Source: Oxalicibacterium flavum
Lineage (GTDB): Bacteria; Pseudomonadota; Gammaproteobacteria; Burkholderiales; Burkholderiaceae_D
Reading direction: 5' to 3'
Assembly (NCBI RefSeq): GCF_014635065.1
Contig: NZ_BMCG01000001.1
Location: 682,001 to 746,000, forward strand
DNA length: 64,000 bases
The notes under the pieces are model-generated. The model worked only from the letters and a program-made list of their open reading frames with translations, made no database searches and had not been told where the DNA came from. Positions 55,203 to 64,000 of this stretch are shown here, piece after piece (position 1 is the stretch's first letter; every line of letters begins with the position of its first letter). The translations under genes and the position numbers were made by a program.

Positions 55203-56558
55203 ATGATTCGCGCACCGCATTCTCTTCATCGACGGCTTGTTTCCTTTCTCTCCGCAGCAGCACTGGCGTTATGCGCGCTGCATGCCGCAGCGGCGGAGAC
55301 GACGACCCGCAAGGTCGTCGTCATGACCAGCTATCCTGAAGAAGTGGTGTCGCGTTTCGAAGCGGCGTTCGAAAAAGCGCATCCAGGCATGCGCGTGGAA
55401 ATCAACTGGCGCCGCTCGGGCGATGCGACGACCTGGCTGCAGAACAATCCGGGCCATACCGACGTGTATTGGACGCCCGCGCAGCGCGGCTTTGCGATGC
55501 TCGCCAGGAGTGGCGCATTCAAGCCGCTGCCGGTCGACATGACGGGCCTGCCCAACAAGGTCGGAGGCTTTCCGATCTCCGATCCCGACCTGCTTTACGT
55601 CGCCACCGAGATCGCCGGCTTCGGCTTTGCCGTCAACACGCAACGCCTGCAGGACAAACATCTGCCGCTGCCCGCGCAGTGGACCGACCTGACCGATCCA
55701 CGCTGGCAGGACGAACTGATTTTTCCGGTGCCGAGCAAGGTCGGCTTCGCACCGCCGCTGATCGAAATCCTGGCGCAGGGCTATGGCTGGGAGACAGGCT
55801 GGGCGCTGCTGCAGCGTATCGCCAGCAACGCGCAGCTGCTGGGCGAAGGCGGTCCCGGTATTGCAGAGGAAGTCGCCAGCGGCCGTGCCGGCCTTGGCGT
55901 CTCCATCGATTTCTTCATCAATTCGGCCATCGCCAACGGTGCGCCGATCTCCTTTATCCATCCGGGCGTGACCGGCTATTCGCCAGCACACGTCGCCGTG
56001 TTCAAGGACGCGCCCAATCCCGAAGGCGCACAGGCCTTCGCACAGTATGTGCTTTCCGAAGAAGGACAGAAAATCCTGTTCCATCCCGATATCCGCAAGC
56101 TGCCGGTGCGGCCCTCGGTCTATGCCGACAGGCCGGCCGGCTACTACGATCCGTTCGCAGCAGCCAAGGCCATGCCCTTCACCTTCGACACCGAGCGCGC
56201 CCTGCGACGCCAGGGCGTGAACAATGCGCTGTTCGATGTCATGGTGACCGAACAGCATGAACGCCTGCGCGATACGCTGGCGGCACTGGCCAAGGCGGAG
56301 CAGGCAGCCGGCAGCAACCACGCCCTGCAGGCAAAACTCGACCGCGCACGCAAACTGGTCACGCAGTTGCCGATCAACGAAAAGCAGGCCGACGATCTGG
56401 CCGGACGCTTCGTTTCAAATTTCGAGATCGATGCCACGCCGGACGCCAATGCCACCCTGCTGCGCGCCTGGTCCGACAAGGTCACCGCCAATCGCCGGCA
56501 AGCCGTGGAAATTGCCCGGCAGGTGATCGCCGCAACCCAAGGGAGAAGCAGCCGTTGA
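55203..56558 (+). CDS. Periplasmic substrate-binding protein, ABC type (family 1 / iron-like)
   Basis: A 451-residue secreted protein with a signal peptide (LVSFLSAAALALCALHAAAA). The fold pattern of extracellular solute-binding proteins is seen: KVVVMTSYPEEVVSRFEAAF, INWRRSGDATTWLQ, GFGFAVNTQRL, WTDLTDPRWQDELIFPVPSK and FVQYVLSEEGQKI-like AQYVLSEEGQKILF. After about residue 340 it has an extra helical tail of about 110 residues that ordinary Fe(III)-binding proteins lack. No ABC permease or ATPase gene is adjacent. It is between the TonB receptor and the di-heme protein and should bind the cargo in the periplasm. Cargo unknown; the ModE boxes point to molybdenum. Confidence 0.85.
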   Translation: MIRAPHSLHRRLVSFLSAAALALCALHAAAAETTTRKVVVMTSYPEEVVSRFEAAFEKAHPGMRVEINWRRSGDATTWLQNNPGHTDVYWTPAQRGFAMLARSGAFKPLPVDMTGLPNKVGGFPISDPDLLYVATEIAGFGFAVNTQRLQDKHLPLPAQWTDLTDPRWQDELIFPVPSKVGFAPPLIEILAQGYGWETGWALLQRIASNAQLLGEGGPGIAEEVASGRAGLGVSIDFFINSAIANGAPISFIHPGVTGYSPAHVAVFKDAPNPEGAQAFAQYVLSEEGQKILFHPDIRKLPVRPSVYADRPAGYYDPFAAAKAMPFTFDTERALRRQGVNNALFDVMVTEQHERLRDTLAALAKAEQAAGSNHALQAKLDRARKLVTQLPINEKQADDLAGRFVSNFEIDATPDANATLLRAWSDKVTANRRQAVEIARQVIAATQGRSSR

Positions 56559-57943
56559 AATGGCGACGCCCGATCGCGAGCCTGCTTGCCGCGATTGCCA
56601 TGCTGGGCCTGAGCGGCGCCGATTCGACTGACACGCGCCTCCTGAGCGCCGGTAGCTCAACGGTGTTCGACAGCACGCGCAACGCGTACTCGCTGCCGAG
56701 TCCGGCCATGGACGAGGACAACGCCAACGCCTTCGCGCGCGGGCGCACGATGTTTCGACAATCATGGGTGATCGCGCCGGCCAATGACCGCGCGGCCGGA
56801 CTGGGACCACTGTTCAACCGCATCTCGTGCATCGCCTGCCATGCGCGCAACGGCAAGGGTCAGGCGCCCGAAGGACCAAATGGCACCATGCAGGCCATGC
56901 TGCTGCGCCTGAGCGTGCCCGGCATCAATGCGCACGGCGGACCGAAGCCGCACCCGGCCTACGGCGACCAGTTCAACGAGCGCGGCATCCCCGGCGTGCC
57001 CGGCGAAGGCATCGGCTACCTGCTGTACGAGGAACATGTCGAAACCTTTGCCGACGGCACGCAACTGATGCTGCGCAAGCCCTCGGTGCATTTCAAGGAA
57101 CTCGCTTACGGCGCGCTCGGCGACGACATCATGGTCTCGCCGCGCATTGGTCCCGCCGTCTATGGCCTCGGTCTGCTCGAGGCGATTTCCGACGAGACCC
57201 TGCTCGCCTTGCAGGCGCAATCCAAACCCGATGGCATACGCGGCCGCGTCAACATCGTGTGGGACACCATCGATCGGAAGGAATCGATCGGCCGCTTCGG
57301 CATGAAGGCCAACGTGGCGACATTGACGGAGCAGGTGGCAAACGCCTTCAACGGCGACCTCGGCATCACCACGCCCGCCACGCCGCATGAGAACTGTACT
57401 GCCGTGCAGACCGCGTGCCAGAAGGCGCCGTCCGGTCACGCCTCCGAATTCGAGCCAACCGAACTGTCGCAGGGCGATCTGTTCGCCACAGTCTTCTATC
57501 ACCGCACGCTGGCCGTTCCGGCGCGGCGCGACGTCGACGACCGCCAGGTCCTGCGCGGAGAGCAGCTCTTCGCCCAGGCGCGCTGCACGAGCTGCCACAT
57601 TCCGGAACTGCGCACGCGCAAGGATGCTGTGCTGCCGTCGCTGTCCAACCAGTTGATCCGTCCCTACACCGACCTGCTGCTGCACGACATGGGAGAGGAA
57701 CTGGCCGACGGTCGTCCCGACTATCGCGCCAGCGGCCGCGAATGGCGCACGCCGCCGCTGTGGGGCATCGGCCTCGCGCAAAAGGTCAATCCGGATGCCG
57801 GTTTCCTGCACGACGGCCGCGCCCGCACGCTGCTCGAAGCCGTGATGTGGCATGGCGGCGAAGCGGCCGTCTCGCGCGAGGCAGTGCGCGCCATGTCGGT
57901 CGAGGACCGGGCGGCGCTGGTGCGGTTTCTGGAATCGCTGTGA
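56555..57943 (+). CDS. Di-heme cytochrome-c-type oxidoreductase (DUF1111)
   Basis: A 462-residue exported protein with a short signal segment (IASLLAAIAMLGLSGA) and two heme-c sites, CIACH near residue 91 and CTSCH near 345. The pattern (GLGPLFNRISCIACHARNGKG, RGEQLFAQARCTSCHIPEL, HDGRARTLLEAVMWHGGEA) is that of the DUF1111 di-heme family, related to cytochrome c peroxidases and sometimes called thiol oxidoreductases. The start is TTG 56555, overlapping the TGA of the binding-protein gene, with AGGGAGA upstream. It may do redox chemistry on the metal or chelate taken up by the first two proteins; this is inference. Confidence 0.87.
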   Translation: MKWRRPIASLLAAIAMLGLSGADSTDTRLLSAGSSTVFDSTRNAYSLPSPAMDEDNANAFARGRTMFRQSWVIAPANDRAAGLGPLFNRISCIACHARNGKGQAPEGPNGTMQAMLLRLSVPGINAHGGPKPHPAYGDQFNERGIPGVPGEGIGYLLYEEHVETFADGTQLMLRKPSVHFKELAYGALGDDIMVSPRIGPAVYGLGLLEAISDETLLALQAQSKPDGIRGRVNIVWDTIDRKESIGRFGMKANVATLTEQVANAFNGDLGITTPATPHENCTAVQTACQKAPSGHASEFEPTELSQGDLFATVFYHRTLAVPARRDVDDRQVLRGEQLFAQARCTSCHIPELRTRKDAVLPSLSNQLIRPYTDLLLHDMGEELADGRPDYRASGREWRTPPLWGIGLAQKVNPDAGFLHDGRARTLLEAVMWHGGEAAVSREAVRAMSVEDRAALVRFLESL

Positions 57944-58175
57944 TGCATTGGGCCGCATGAGGATAACCCCGGTAATCCCGCCGGGCCGGGCCGCATCTGC
58001 ATGTCCATGCCATACGCATGACGGGAAATGACGCATCAGGCAACCCGGTTGGCGTGTTGTTGACTTTCGGCGGAGGATTTCCGGTTCGCAATGACGTGAT
58101 CGTCCGCTGAATTCGCTTTCGTTTGGCGCGCGTGCGTGCAACACTGTGCCTTATTGCTGACAAGGAAAGCGCATC

Positions 58176-58373
58176 ATGGCCAAGAAGGAAGAACTCGACC
58201 CGGAAACCAAGGCCATCCTCGACTGGTGCATCGAAGTCGAACACTGCCTGGTAAAAGCCGGCGCCACGCGGGCAGAAGCGCAGGATCATATCGAGGAACA
58301 GATCGAATGGTTCACCGACCTGTTCTATGAAGGGCTGACGCCCGAGGAAGCGGCCAAGGAAGCGCTGGCCTGA
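58176..58373 (+). CDS. Small acidic conserved-looking protein
   Basis: A 65-residue, acidic, helical soluble protein, MAKKEELDPETKAILDWCIE with VEHCLVKAGATRAEAQDHIE and EEQIEWFTDLFYEGLTPEEA. The ribosome site AAGGAAAG stands before ATG 58176. No domain known to me. It converges with the small gene at 58389, with only 15 bases between the stops. Confidence 0.75.
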   Translation: MAKKEELDPETKAILDWCIEVEHCLVKAGATRAEAQDHIEEQIEWFTDLFYEGLTPEEAAKEALA

Positions 58374-58388
58374 AAGACCTCCACCCGC

Positions 58389-58667
58389 TCAGAACACCAG
58401 ACGTTCGTCCGGATGCTGCAATGCCGAACGCAGATGCTCGCCCGAGCGACGAATGGCATCGTCGATGGCGAACTTCACCACGCGCAGCGCCTTCCTTTCC
58501 GCCTCGTAGGCGGAAGGCGCGCTACCTTCGACCACGCCCTGGATGGGCTCCGGATTGTCCGTCTGCCAGATGCGATAGGCGCCGTTCCACTCGCCAAAGG
58601 CGAAGCCCCACGTCTGTTCCAGCGCGGATACTGAAATCCGGTATCCCTTGTATTCGATCAAGGACAC
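58389..58667 (-). CDS. Small conserved protein, paralogue of the gene at 42132; probably Mo-regulated
   Basis: A 92-residue protein, MSLIEYKGYRISVSALEQTW with GVVEGSAPSAYEAERKALRV and VKFAIDDAIRR. It resembles the protein at 42132-42398 (IEYK.YRI, EG.AP, VK.AID, DER.VF end). The start is GTG 58667, chosen because GAGGAGGAAT precedes it. A ModE-type box is 56-83 bases upstream, so this copy, unlike its paralogue, may respond to molybdate. Function unknown. Confidence 0.75.
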   Translation of the reverse strand: MSLIEYKGYRISVSALEQTWGFAFGEWNGAYRIWQTDNPEPIQGVVEGSAPSAYEAERKALRVVKFAIDDAIRRSGEHLRSALQHPDERLVF

Positions 58668-58722
58668 GATTCCTCCTCACTCGTTCTGTCCGATGCTTCA
58701 ACAATGCACGTGGCACGCCGCC

Positions 58723-58750
58723 ACCGTTATTCAAATAAAGATATAACGAT
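58723..58750. promoter_or_regulatory. ModE (molybdate) operator-like box upstream of the gene at 58389
   Basis: ACCGTTATTCA, 6 bases, GATATAACGAT. The right half matches the TATATAACGAT half-site at 10 of 11; the left matches its inverse at 8 of 11. It lies between the small gene (leftward) and the terminator of the ModE-like gene. Confidence 0.6.
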
Positions 58751-58770
58751 GGCCGGCGAGAGGCAAGAAA

Positions 58771-58795
58771 AACCCGCGTCTGCGCGGGCTTTTTG
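58771..58795. terminator. Bidirectional terminator downstream of the ModE-like gene
   Basis: CCCGCG and CGCGGG (58773-58778 with 58783-58788), TCTG loop, A-run to the left and T-run to the right. On the minus strand it ends the gene at 58821. Confidence 0.85.
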
Positions 58796-58820
58796 TTTTC
58801 CGATGTTGCAGAAACGCGAG

Positions 58821-59240
58821 TCAGGCCTTGGACGGTTTCGCTGATTTTCCCCCGGCCTGTTCGGCGTCGCTCCGGTCGGCCAGCAGTTTGCTGAAAACGG
58901 AAAAGTCGCTGACGATGGCCTCAGCCGCCTTGCGTTCCATGGCGCGGTAATGCTCGACCACACCGCGGCCGAAATCGGTGACGATCGCACCGCCGCCGCC
59001 GGCGCCGCCGGTGGCTGTCACTACCAATGGCTCGATGAAGGCGGCGTTGGTGGATTCGATCAGCAGCCATGCGCGCCGGTAGGACATCTTCATCTCGCGG
59101 CCGGCGGCCGAGATCGAGCCGGTGCGCGCGATCGCGTCGATCAGGTCGGCGCGGCCCGGTCCCATGGCGGTCATCTCGCCCATCAGGATGCGGACGCGCG
59201 GAACGCGGCGGACAGGCGGGCGGGGCGGTTTCTTGGGCAT
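58821..59240 (-). CDS. ModE-like winged-helix regulator, DNA-binding domain only
   Basis: A 139-residue protein with the ModE/LysR-type helix-turn-helix of molybdate regulators: LIDAIARTGSISAAGREMKM then SYRRAWLLIESTNAAF, and the Gly-rich GGAGGGGAIVTDFGRGVVEHYR. The molybdate-binding Mop domains present in the full-length protein at 62700 are absent, so it cannot sense molybdate in the usual way. It may be an apo-type regulator or a competitor at ModE sites. ATG 59240 has GGAAGA upstream. Single gene with its own terminator. Confidence 0.86.
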   Translation of the reverse strand: MPKKPPRPPVRRVPRVRILMGEMTAMGPGRADLIDAIARTGSISAAGREMKMSYRRAWLLIESTNAAFIEPLVVTATGGAGGGGAIVTDFGRGVVEHYRAMERKAAEAIVSDFSVFSKLLADRSDAEQAGGKSAKPSKA

Positions 59241-59477
59241 GGCGATCTTCCGGTAAGCGAGGCATCTATTTTCGCCTACTTTCCGTCCGGGAAAAAGCCG
59301 TGCGCAATCCGCCAGGTGCCTCGCGCACCAGTCGTACCGACGCCGACCTGCAGGCCTGCACCTCGCTTTCCTTGGTGTGATGCCAGAGCGGCACCAGCGG
59401 AGGATTGAGTTCGGGGAAATAACCAACCATCAATCGTCATGTGCACCGCGTCGATGCACACACGATCGCTCGGCGTG

Positions 59478-59987
59478 TCACCAGTACAGCGGATATTTCT
59501 TCTTGCGCACGAAGTTGTTGTAGATCAGCGCGACCAACACCAGCAGCACGGCGCCGCACAAGGTCGGGAACAGCAGGAAGCTCCAGCCGGGCATGCCGAG
59601 AAAGACGATGACCGGGTTGGAGCCAGCCGGCGGATGCACGGTACGCGTCAGCATCATGATCGCGATCGCGGTGCCGACAGCCAACGCCAGCGACCACCAG
59701 TGCGGGCCGAACGCATACAGATAGACGAGGCCGGTCAGGCTGCTCAGGAAATGGCCGGCGATCACATTGCGCGGCTGTGCCAGCGACGTGTCCGGCAATG
59801 CAAAGACGATGACGCACGACGCGCCGAAGGAACCGAGGATCAGGATCGCCTGCGTGAAGTCGGCGACCAGTGCAATGGTGGCGATCGCGCAGAAGCCACC
59901 GAGGCCGGCGAGCAGAATGGTGGTCAGCGGTGCGCGCGGCGGCACCGGCATGTCGCTTTCGAAGAATTTGCTGTTGTTGTTCGACAT
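59478..59987 (-). CDS. HPP family membrane protein
   Basis: A 169-residue protein with four membrane segments and the defining motif TRTVHPPAGSNPVIVFLGMP. HPP proteins have been linked to nitrite transport in plastids and cyanobacteria; bacterial roles are mostly unproven. Seen are also FGASCVIVFALPDTSLAQPRN with the downstream GHFLSSLTGL. The C-terminus is basic (RKKKYPLYW). It stands between the short ModE-like gene and the formate dehydrogenase gene, same strand, but a terminator separates it from the latter. Confidence 0.9.
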   Translation of the reverse strand: MSNNNSKFFESDMPVPPRAPLTTILLAGLGGFCAIATIALVADFTQAILILGSFGASCVIVFALPDTSLAQPRNVIAGHFLSSLTGLVYLYAFGPHWWSLALAVGTAIAIMMLTRTVHPPAGSNPVIVFLGMPGWSFLLFPTLCGAVLLVLVALIYNNFVRKKKYPLYW

Positions 59988-60033
59988 TGGAAGAATGGAT
60001 TGAATCGGCCTTGCGCAACACGCAGGGACAAGA

Positions 60034-60062
60034 AAAAAACCGGCGCACAGGCGTGCGCCGGT
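60034..60062 (-). terminator. Rho-independent terminator after formate dehydrogenase
   Basis: ACCGGCGCAC and GTGCGCCGGT (60039-60048 with 60053-60062), AGGC loop. On the minus strand seven T follow. Confidence 0.9.
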
Positions 60063-60124
60063 ATCAAAAGGTCCCGTTCACCAGACCGGACCGGCCATCC
60101 ATGAACGGGGTGAGACAACAGGGA

Positions 60125-61333
60125 TTACTGTTTGACGGCCTTGAACTTGGCTGCTTCTTCCGAACCGCCGGTGGCGTTACCGTCGCTGTAGGAGTGAGCA
60201 CCCACGCCTGCCAGCTTGCCGCCCTGGACGATCAGGTATTCGTCGCGGATCGGACGACCTTCGAAGTAGCACTCGAGGATCTCGCGGGTACCTGCTGCGT
60301 AACGCGCTTGCGCGGTCAGGCTGGTGCCGGAGATGTGCGGGGTCATGCCGTGGTGCGGCATGGTGCGCCATGGGTGATCGGCCGGTGCCGGTTGCGGGAA
60401 CCAGACGTCGCCTGCGTAGCCGGCCAGCTGACCGCTTTCGAGTGCGCGCACGATGGCATCACGGTCACACAGCTTGCCGCGTGCGGTGTTGATGATGTAC
60501 GAACCACGCTTGAAGTATTTCAGCGTTTCGTCGTTGATCATGTGTTCGGTTTCCGGGTGCAGCGGGCAGTTCAGCGTGACCACATCGACAGCGGAAGCAA
60601 GGCTCTTCAGCGTGCTGTGATAGGTCAGGTTCAGTTCCTTCTCGACCGATTCAGGCAGACGGTGACGATCCATGTAGTGCAGCTTGACGTCGAAAGGCTT
60701 CAGCAGGCGCAGCACGCGCAGGCCGATACGGCCGGCAGCGACGGTACCGACACTCATCGCTTCCAGATCGTAGGAACGCGAGACGCAGTCGGCGATGTTC
60801 CAGCCGCCCTTGACGACCCAGTTGTACGACGGGATGTAGTTACGCACCTGCGACAGGATCATCATCACGACGTGCTCGGCCACCGAGTGGCTGTTGCAGT
60901 AGGTGACTTCGGCGACGGTGATGTTGTGCTTGTTGGCGGCTTGCAGATCGGTGTGATCGGAACCGATGCCGGCCGTCACGATCATCTTCAGCTTCTTGGC
61001 GCGGGCGATACGCTCGGCCGTCATGTAGGCAGGCCAGAACGGTTGCGAGATGATGATCTCGGCGTCAACCAGTTCCTTGTCCAGCACACTGTCGGCGCCG
61101 TCCTTGCTCGAGGTCACGACCAGCGTGTGGCCGTTCGATTCGAGGTATTTGCGCAGGCCGAGTTCGCCCGACACGCTGCCCAGCAAGTGACCAGGCGTGA
61201 AGTCGATGGCCTTGGGCGTCGGCAGGGTCTGACCATCAGGATAGATGGAAGGTTGCGCAACTTCGTCGCGCGCGTAGGTTTTTGGGTAACCGGTAACGGG
61301 ATCGTCGTACAGGACGCAAAGGACTTTAGCCAT
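60125..61333 (-). CDS. fdh: NAD-dependent formate dehydrogenase (metal-free type)
   Basis: A 402-residue cytoplasmic enzyme (formate plus NAD+ to CO2 plus NADH) of the D-hydroxyacid dehydrogenase superfamily. The typical features are QPFWPAYMTAERI, NAD loop VGTVAAGRIGLRVL, TLNCPLHPETEHMIN, INTARGKLCDRD with the catalytic Arg, and MTPHISGTSL with the catalytic His. Length and motifs match the methylotroph enzyme. It needs no molybdenum, unlike the other formate dehydrogenases, so it may cover formate use when molybdate is short. A LysR regulator lies upstream. Ribosome site GGAGAAG. Confidence 0.95.
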   Translation of the reverse strand: MAKVLCVLYDDPVTGYPKTYARDEVAQPSIYPDGQTLPTPKAIDFTPGHLLGSVSGELGLRKYLESNGHTLVVTSSKDGADSVLDKELVDAEIIISQPFWPAYMTAERIARAKKLKMIVTAGIGSDHTDLQAANKHNITVAEVTYCNSHSVAEHVVMMILSQVRNYIPSYNWVVKGGWNIADCVSRSYDLEAMSVGTVAAGRIGLRVLRLLKPFDVKLHYMDRHRLPESVEKELNLTYHSTLKSLASAVDVVTLNCPLHPETEHMINDETLKYFKRGSYIINTARGKLCDRDAIVRALESGQLAGYAGDVWFPQPAPADHPWRTMPHHGMTPHISGTSLTAQARYAAGTREILECYFEGRPIRDEYLIVQGGKLAGVGAHSYSDGNATGGSEEAAKFKAVKQ

Positions 61334-61482
61334 GATGCTTCTTCTCCAGGATAGATGAGTGCAATGAGTTGCTACAGCGAATCGAAAATTGCGGGCGTTT
61401 GCTGAATTTTCTTTTTCTTCTGCACACCGACACTGGGGAATCAGTGCGGCGGAATCATCTTAGGAAAGGAAGCAGGCAGGGT

Positions 61483-62421
61483 CTAATCGTTTGATGTGAT
61501 GGGTTGATAGGTTCCCGTTATGTACGCATCGAAGCGCGCCTGCAGATCGATCTGCGCGGCAATGTTTCTGGTCGCGGTCACCACCGGCGAACAAGGATCG
61601 TGCGCCAGCGAGATCAGGCCGATCGAACGGCTCAGCTCGGGCACCAGCGGGATCGCCACCATGTCGTCGCGCAATTCGTAGAGGCACAGCAGACTGTGCG
61701 GCACCACGCTGAACAAACCCGCATGACGCACGTGGGAATAAACAGCAAAGGTCGAATCGGTTTCGGTCACCACGTTGGGTTGCGCATCGGCACCGCGAAA
61801 ACCCGCGTCGACGATGCGGCGATTCTGCATGGGTGCGGCAAGCAGGCACAACGGTAGTTCGGCTGCTTCCTTCCAGCCGATCTCGGTCTTGCCGCCGAGC
61901 GCGGCGCGATCACGCGCCAGCAACATGTAGCGCTCCTGGTAAAGCGGCTGCACATGAAAGCCGTTCAGCCGCTGGTCTTCCAGATAGGTCATGCCGACGT
62001 CGAGTTCGAAGGCATCGAGCCGACGCATGATCTCCTCGGTACTCAGCGACAGCACGAGTTGCCGCAGTTCGGGATGGCGCGTGCGGCAGGCGCCCGTCAG
62101 CAGCGACACGATCGGCATGGTGGTCGGGATCGCGCCGAGCCGCAGCGTACCGCTCAGCTTGTCGAGCGACATCGAGGCTTCCTGCTTCAAGCCCTCGAGC
62201 GCGGCCAATGTCTGGCGTGCCCAATCGAGGATGCGCTCGCCTTCGGGTGTGAAGCCCTGAAAGCGCTGGCCGCGCTGTACGATCGCCACGCCGAGTTCGT
62301 TTTCGAGATTGCGCACGGCGGCGGACAACGCCGGCTGCGAGACGCAGCAGACTTCGGCGGCGCGCGCAAAGTGTTTTTCGCGCGCGAGGGTGACGAGGTA
62401 ATCGAGTTGACGTACGAACAT
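61483..62421 (-). CDS. LysR-family transcriptional regulator
   Basis: A 312-residue regulator with the LysR N-terminal winged helix (LDYLVTLAREKHFARAAEVC, VSQPALSAAVRNLENELGVA) and an effector domain of normal length (GTLRLGAIPTTMPIVSLL onward). It stands 149 bases upstream of the formate dehydrogenase gene and reads the same way, so it probably controls that gene, perhaps in response to formate or oxalate. No effector can be named from sequence. Confidence 0.93.
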   Translation of the reverse strand: MFVRQLDYLVTLAREKHFARAAEVCCVSQPALSAAVRNLENELGVAIVQRGQRFQGFTPEGERILDWARQTLAALEGLKQEASMSLDKLSGTLRLGAIPTTMPIVSLLTGACRTRHPELRQLVLSLSTEEIMRRLDAFELDVGMTYLEDQRLNGFHVQPLYQERYMLLARDRAALGGKTEIGWKEAAELPLCLLAAPMQNRRIVDAGFRGADAQPNVVTETDSTFAVYSHVRHAGLFSVVPHSLLCLYELRDDMVAIPLVPELSRSIGLISLAHDPCSPVVTATRNIAAQIDLQARFDAYITGTYQPITSND

Positions 62422-62594
62422 CGTGGCAATCCGCTTGGTGGTTGAAGGGCTGACGACGGCTGGCGGGCGCTGGCCTTCTCATGGTAGTCGCTTCTATCCG
62501 GGTTTTCCGAATGTCCATGGCGCGAGTAGGGAAGTCGGCCAGCCAGACGGGAAAGAGGCAACCCATCTATAAAATGAGCATCCGAGCCTGTTTT

Positions 62595-62619
62595 CGATAT
62601 GTCGTTTAAAGTTATATCG
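62595..62619. promoter_or_regulatory. Inverted repeat upstream of modE
   Basis: CGATAT (62595-62600) and ATATCG (62614-62619) are inverted with 13 bases between, in the AT-rich leader 81 bases before the modE start. It is only loosely like a Mo-box (shorter arms), so autoregulation by ModE is possible but not shown. Confidence 0.35.
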
Positions 62620-62629
62620 TGTATCATAG

Positions 62630-64000
<1,371 letters not shown>

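Noticed and set aside
56555-57943. Plain cytochrome c peroxidase (MauG/CcpA) for the di-heme gene
   Set aside because: The motif layout and length fit the DUF1111 family better.
62595-62619. Full Mo-box before modE
   Set aside because: The arms are only 6 bp and the halves do not line up with the 11-mer consensus; kept only as a low-confidence inverted repeat.

Overview
The window looks like a chromosomal replication-origin region of a betaproteobacterium, most likely Oxalobacteraceae (Herbaspirillum / Herminiimonas / Janthinobacterium relatives). The reasons are the gyrB-dnaN-dnaA / rpmH-rnpA-yidD-yidC-mnmE core, high-GC codon use, a monomeric isocitrate dehydrogenase, and an oxalate/formate-type transporter with an NAD-dependent formate dehydrogenase. 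The genus is inference; no rRNA or tRNA gene was seen.

Layout. 1-1.3 kb: two ABC-2 permease genes, one broken by an in-frame TGA. 1.7-5.3 kb: an AT-richer island with two overlapping reverse transcriptase genes that look like a type 3 defence-associated RT system (DRT3). It is followed by a structured, terminator-bounded region carrying ACACACA, a candidate DRT3 non-coding RNA. 5.4-15.5 kb: replication, ribosome, RNase P, membrane-insertase and tRNA-modification core, with a DnaA-box cluster between dnaA and dnaN. 15.6-24.1 kb: a second defence island, with an Mrr-like endonuclease and a type I restriction-modification operon (hsdM, hsdS, hsdR) that has a SIR2-family gene fitted between hsdS and hsdR. 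24-47 kb: housekeeping, envelope and small conserved genes, including cfa, icd, an LpxO-like hydroxylase, a tandem-cache CheW protein, a kinase/PP2C fusion, tesB, MgtC and CsgG-like genes. Two pairs of short paralogous genes lie in this part and further right.

47.6-52.8 kb: a sensor kinase and an NtrC-family regulator lie downstream of an oxalate/formate MFS transporter and its 49-residue companion. The transporter has a perfect sigma-54 promoter motif. 53-58 kb: a divergent operon of TonB-dependent receptor, periplasmic binding protein and di-heme DUF1111 protein. Its leader holds two tandem matches to the ModE (molybdate) operator, which suggests molybdenum-regulated uptake across the outer membrane. 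58-64 kb: a third ModE-type site in front of a small gene, a short ModE-like regulator, an HPP membrane protein, NAD-formate dehydrogenase with a LysR regulator, full-length modE and the start of modA. The right third of the window thus combines formate/oxalate metabolism with molybdate control.

The most noteworthy items are the DRT3 locus with its candidate template RNA, the ModE-box-controlled TonB operon, and the SIR2 gene inside the type I RM operon. All assignments come from reading the sequence; no database search was possible.
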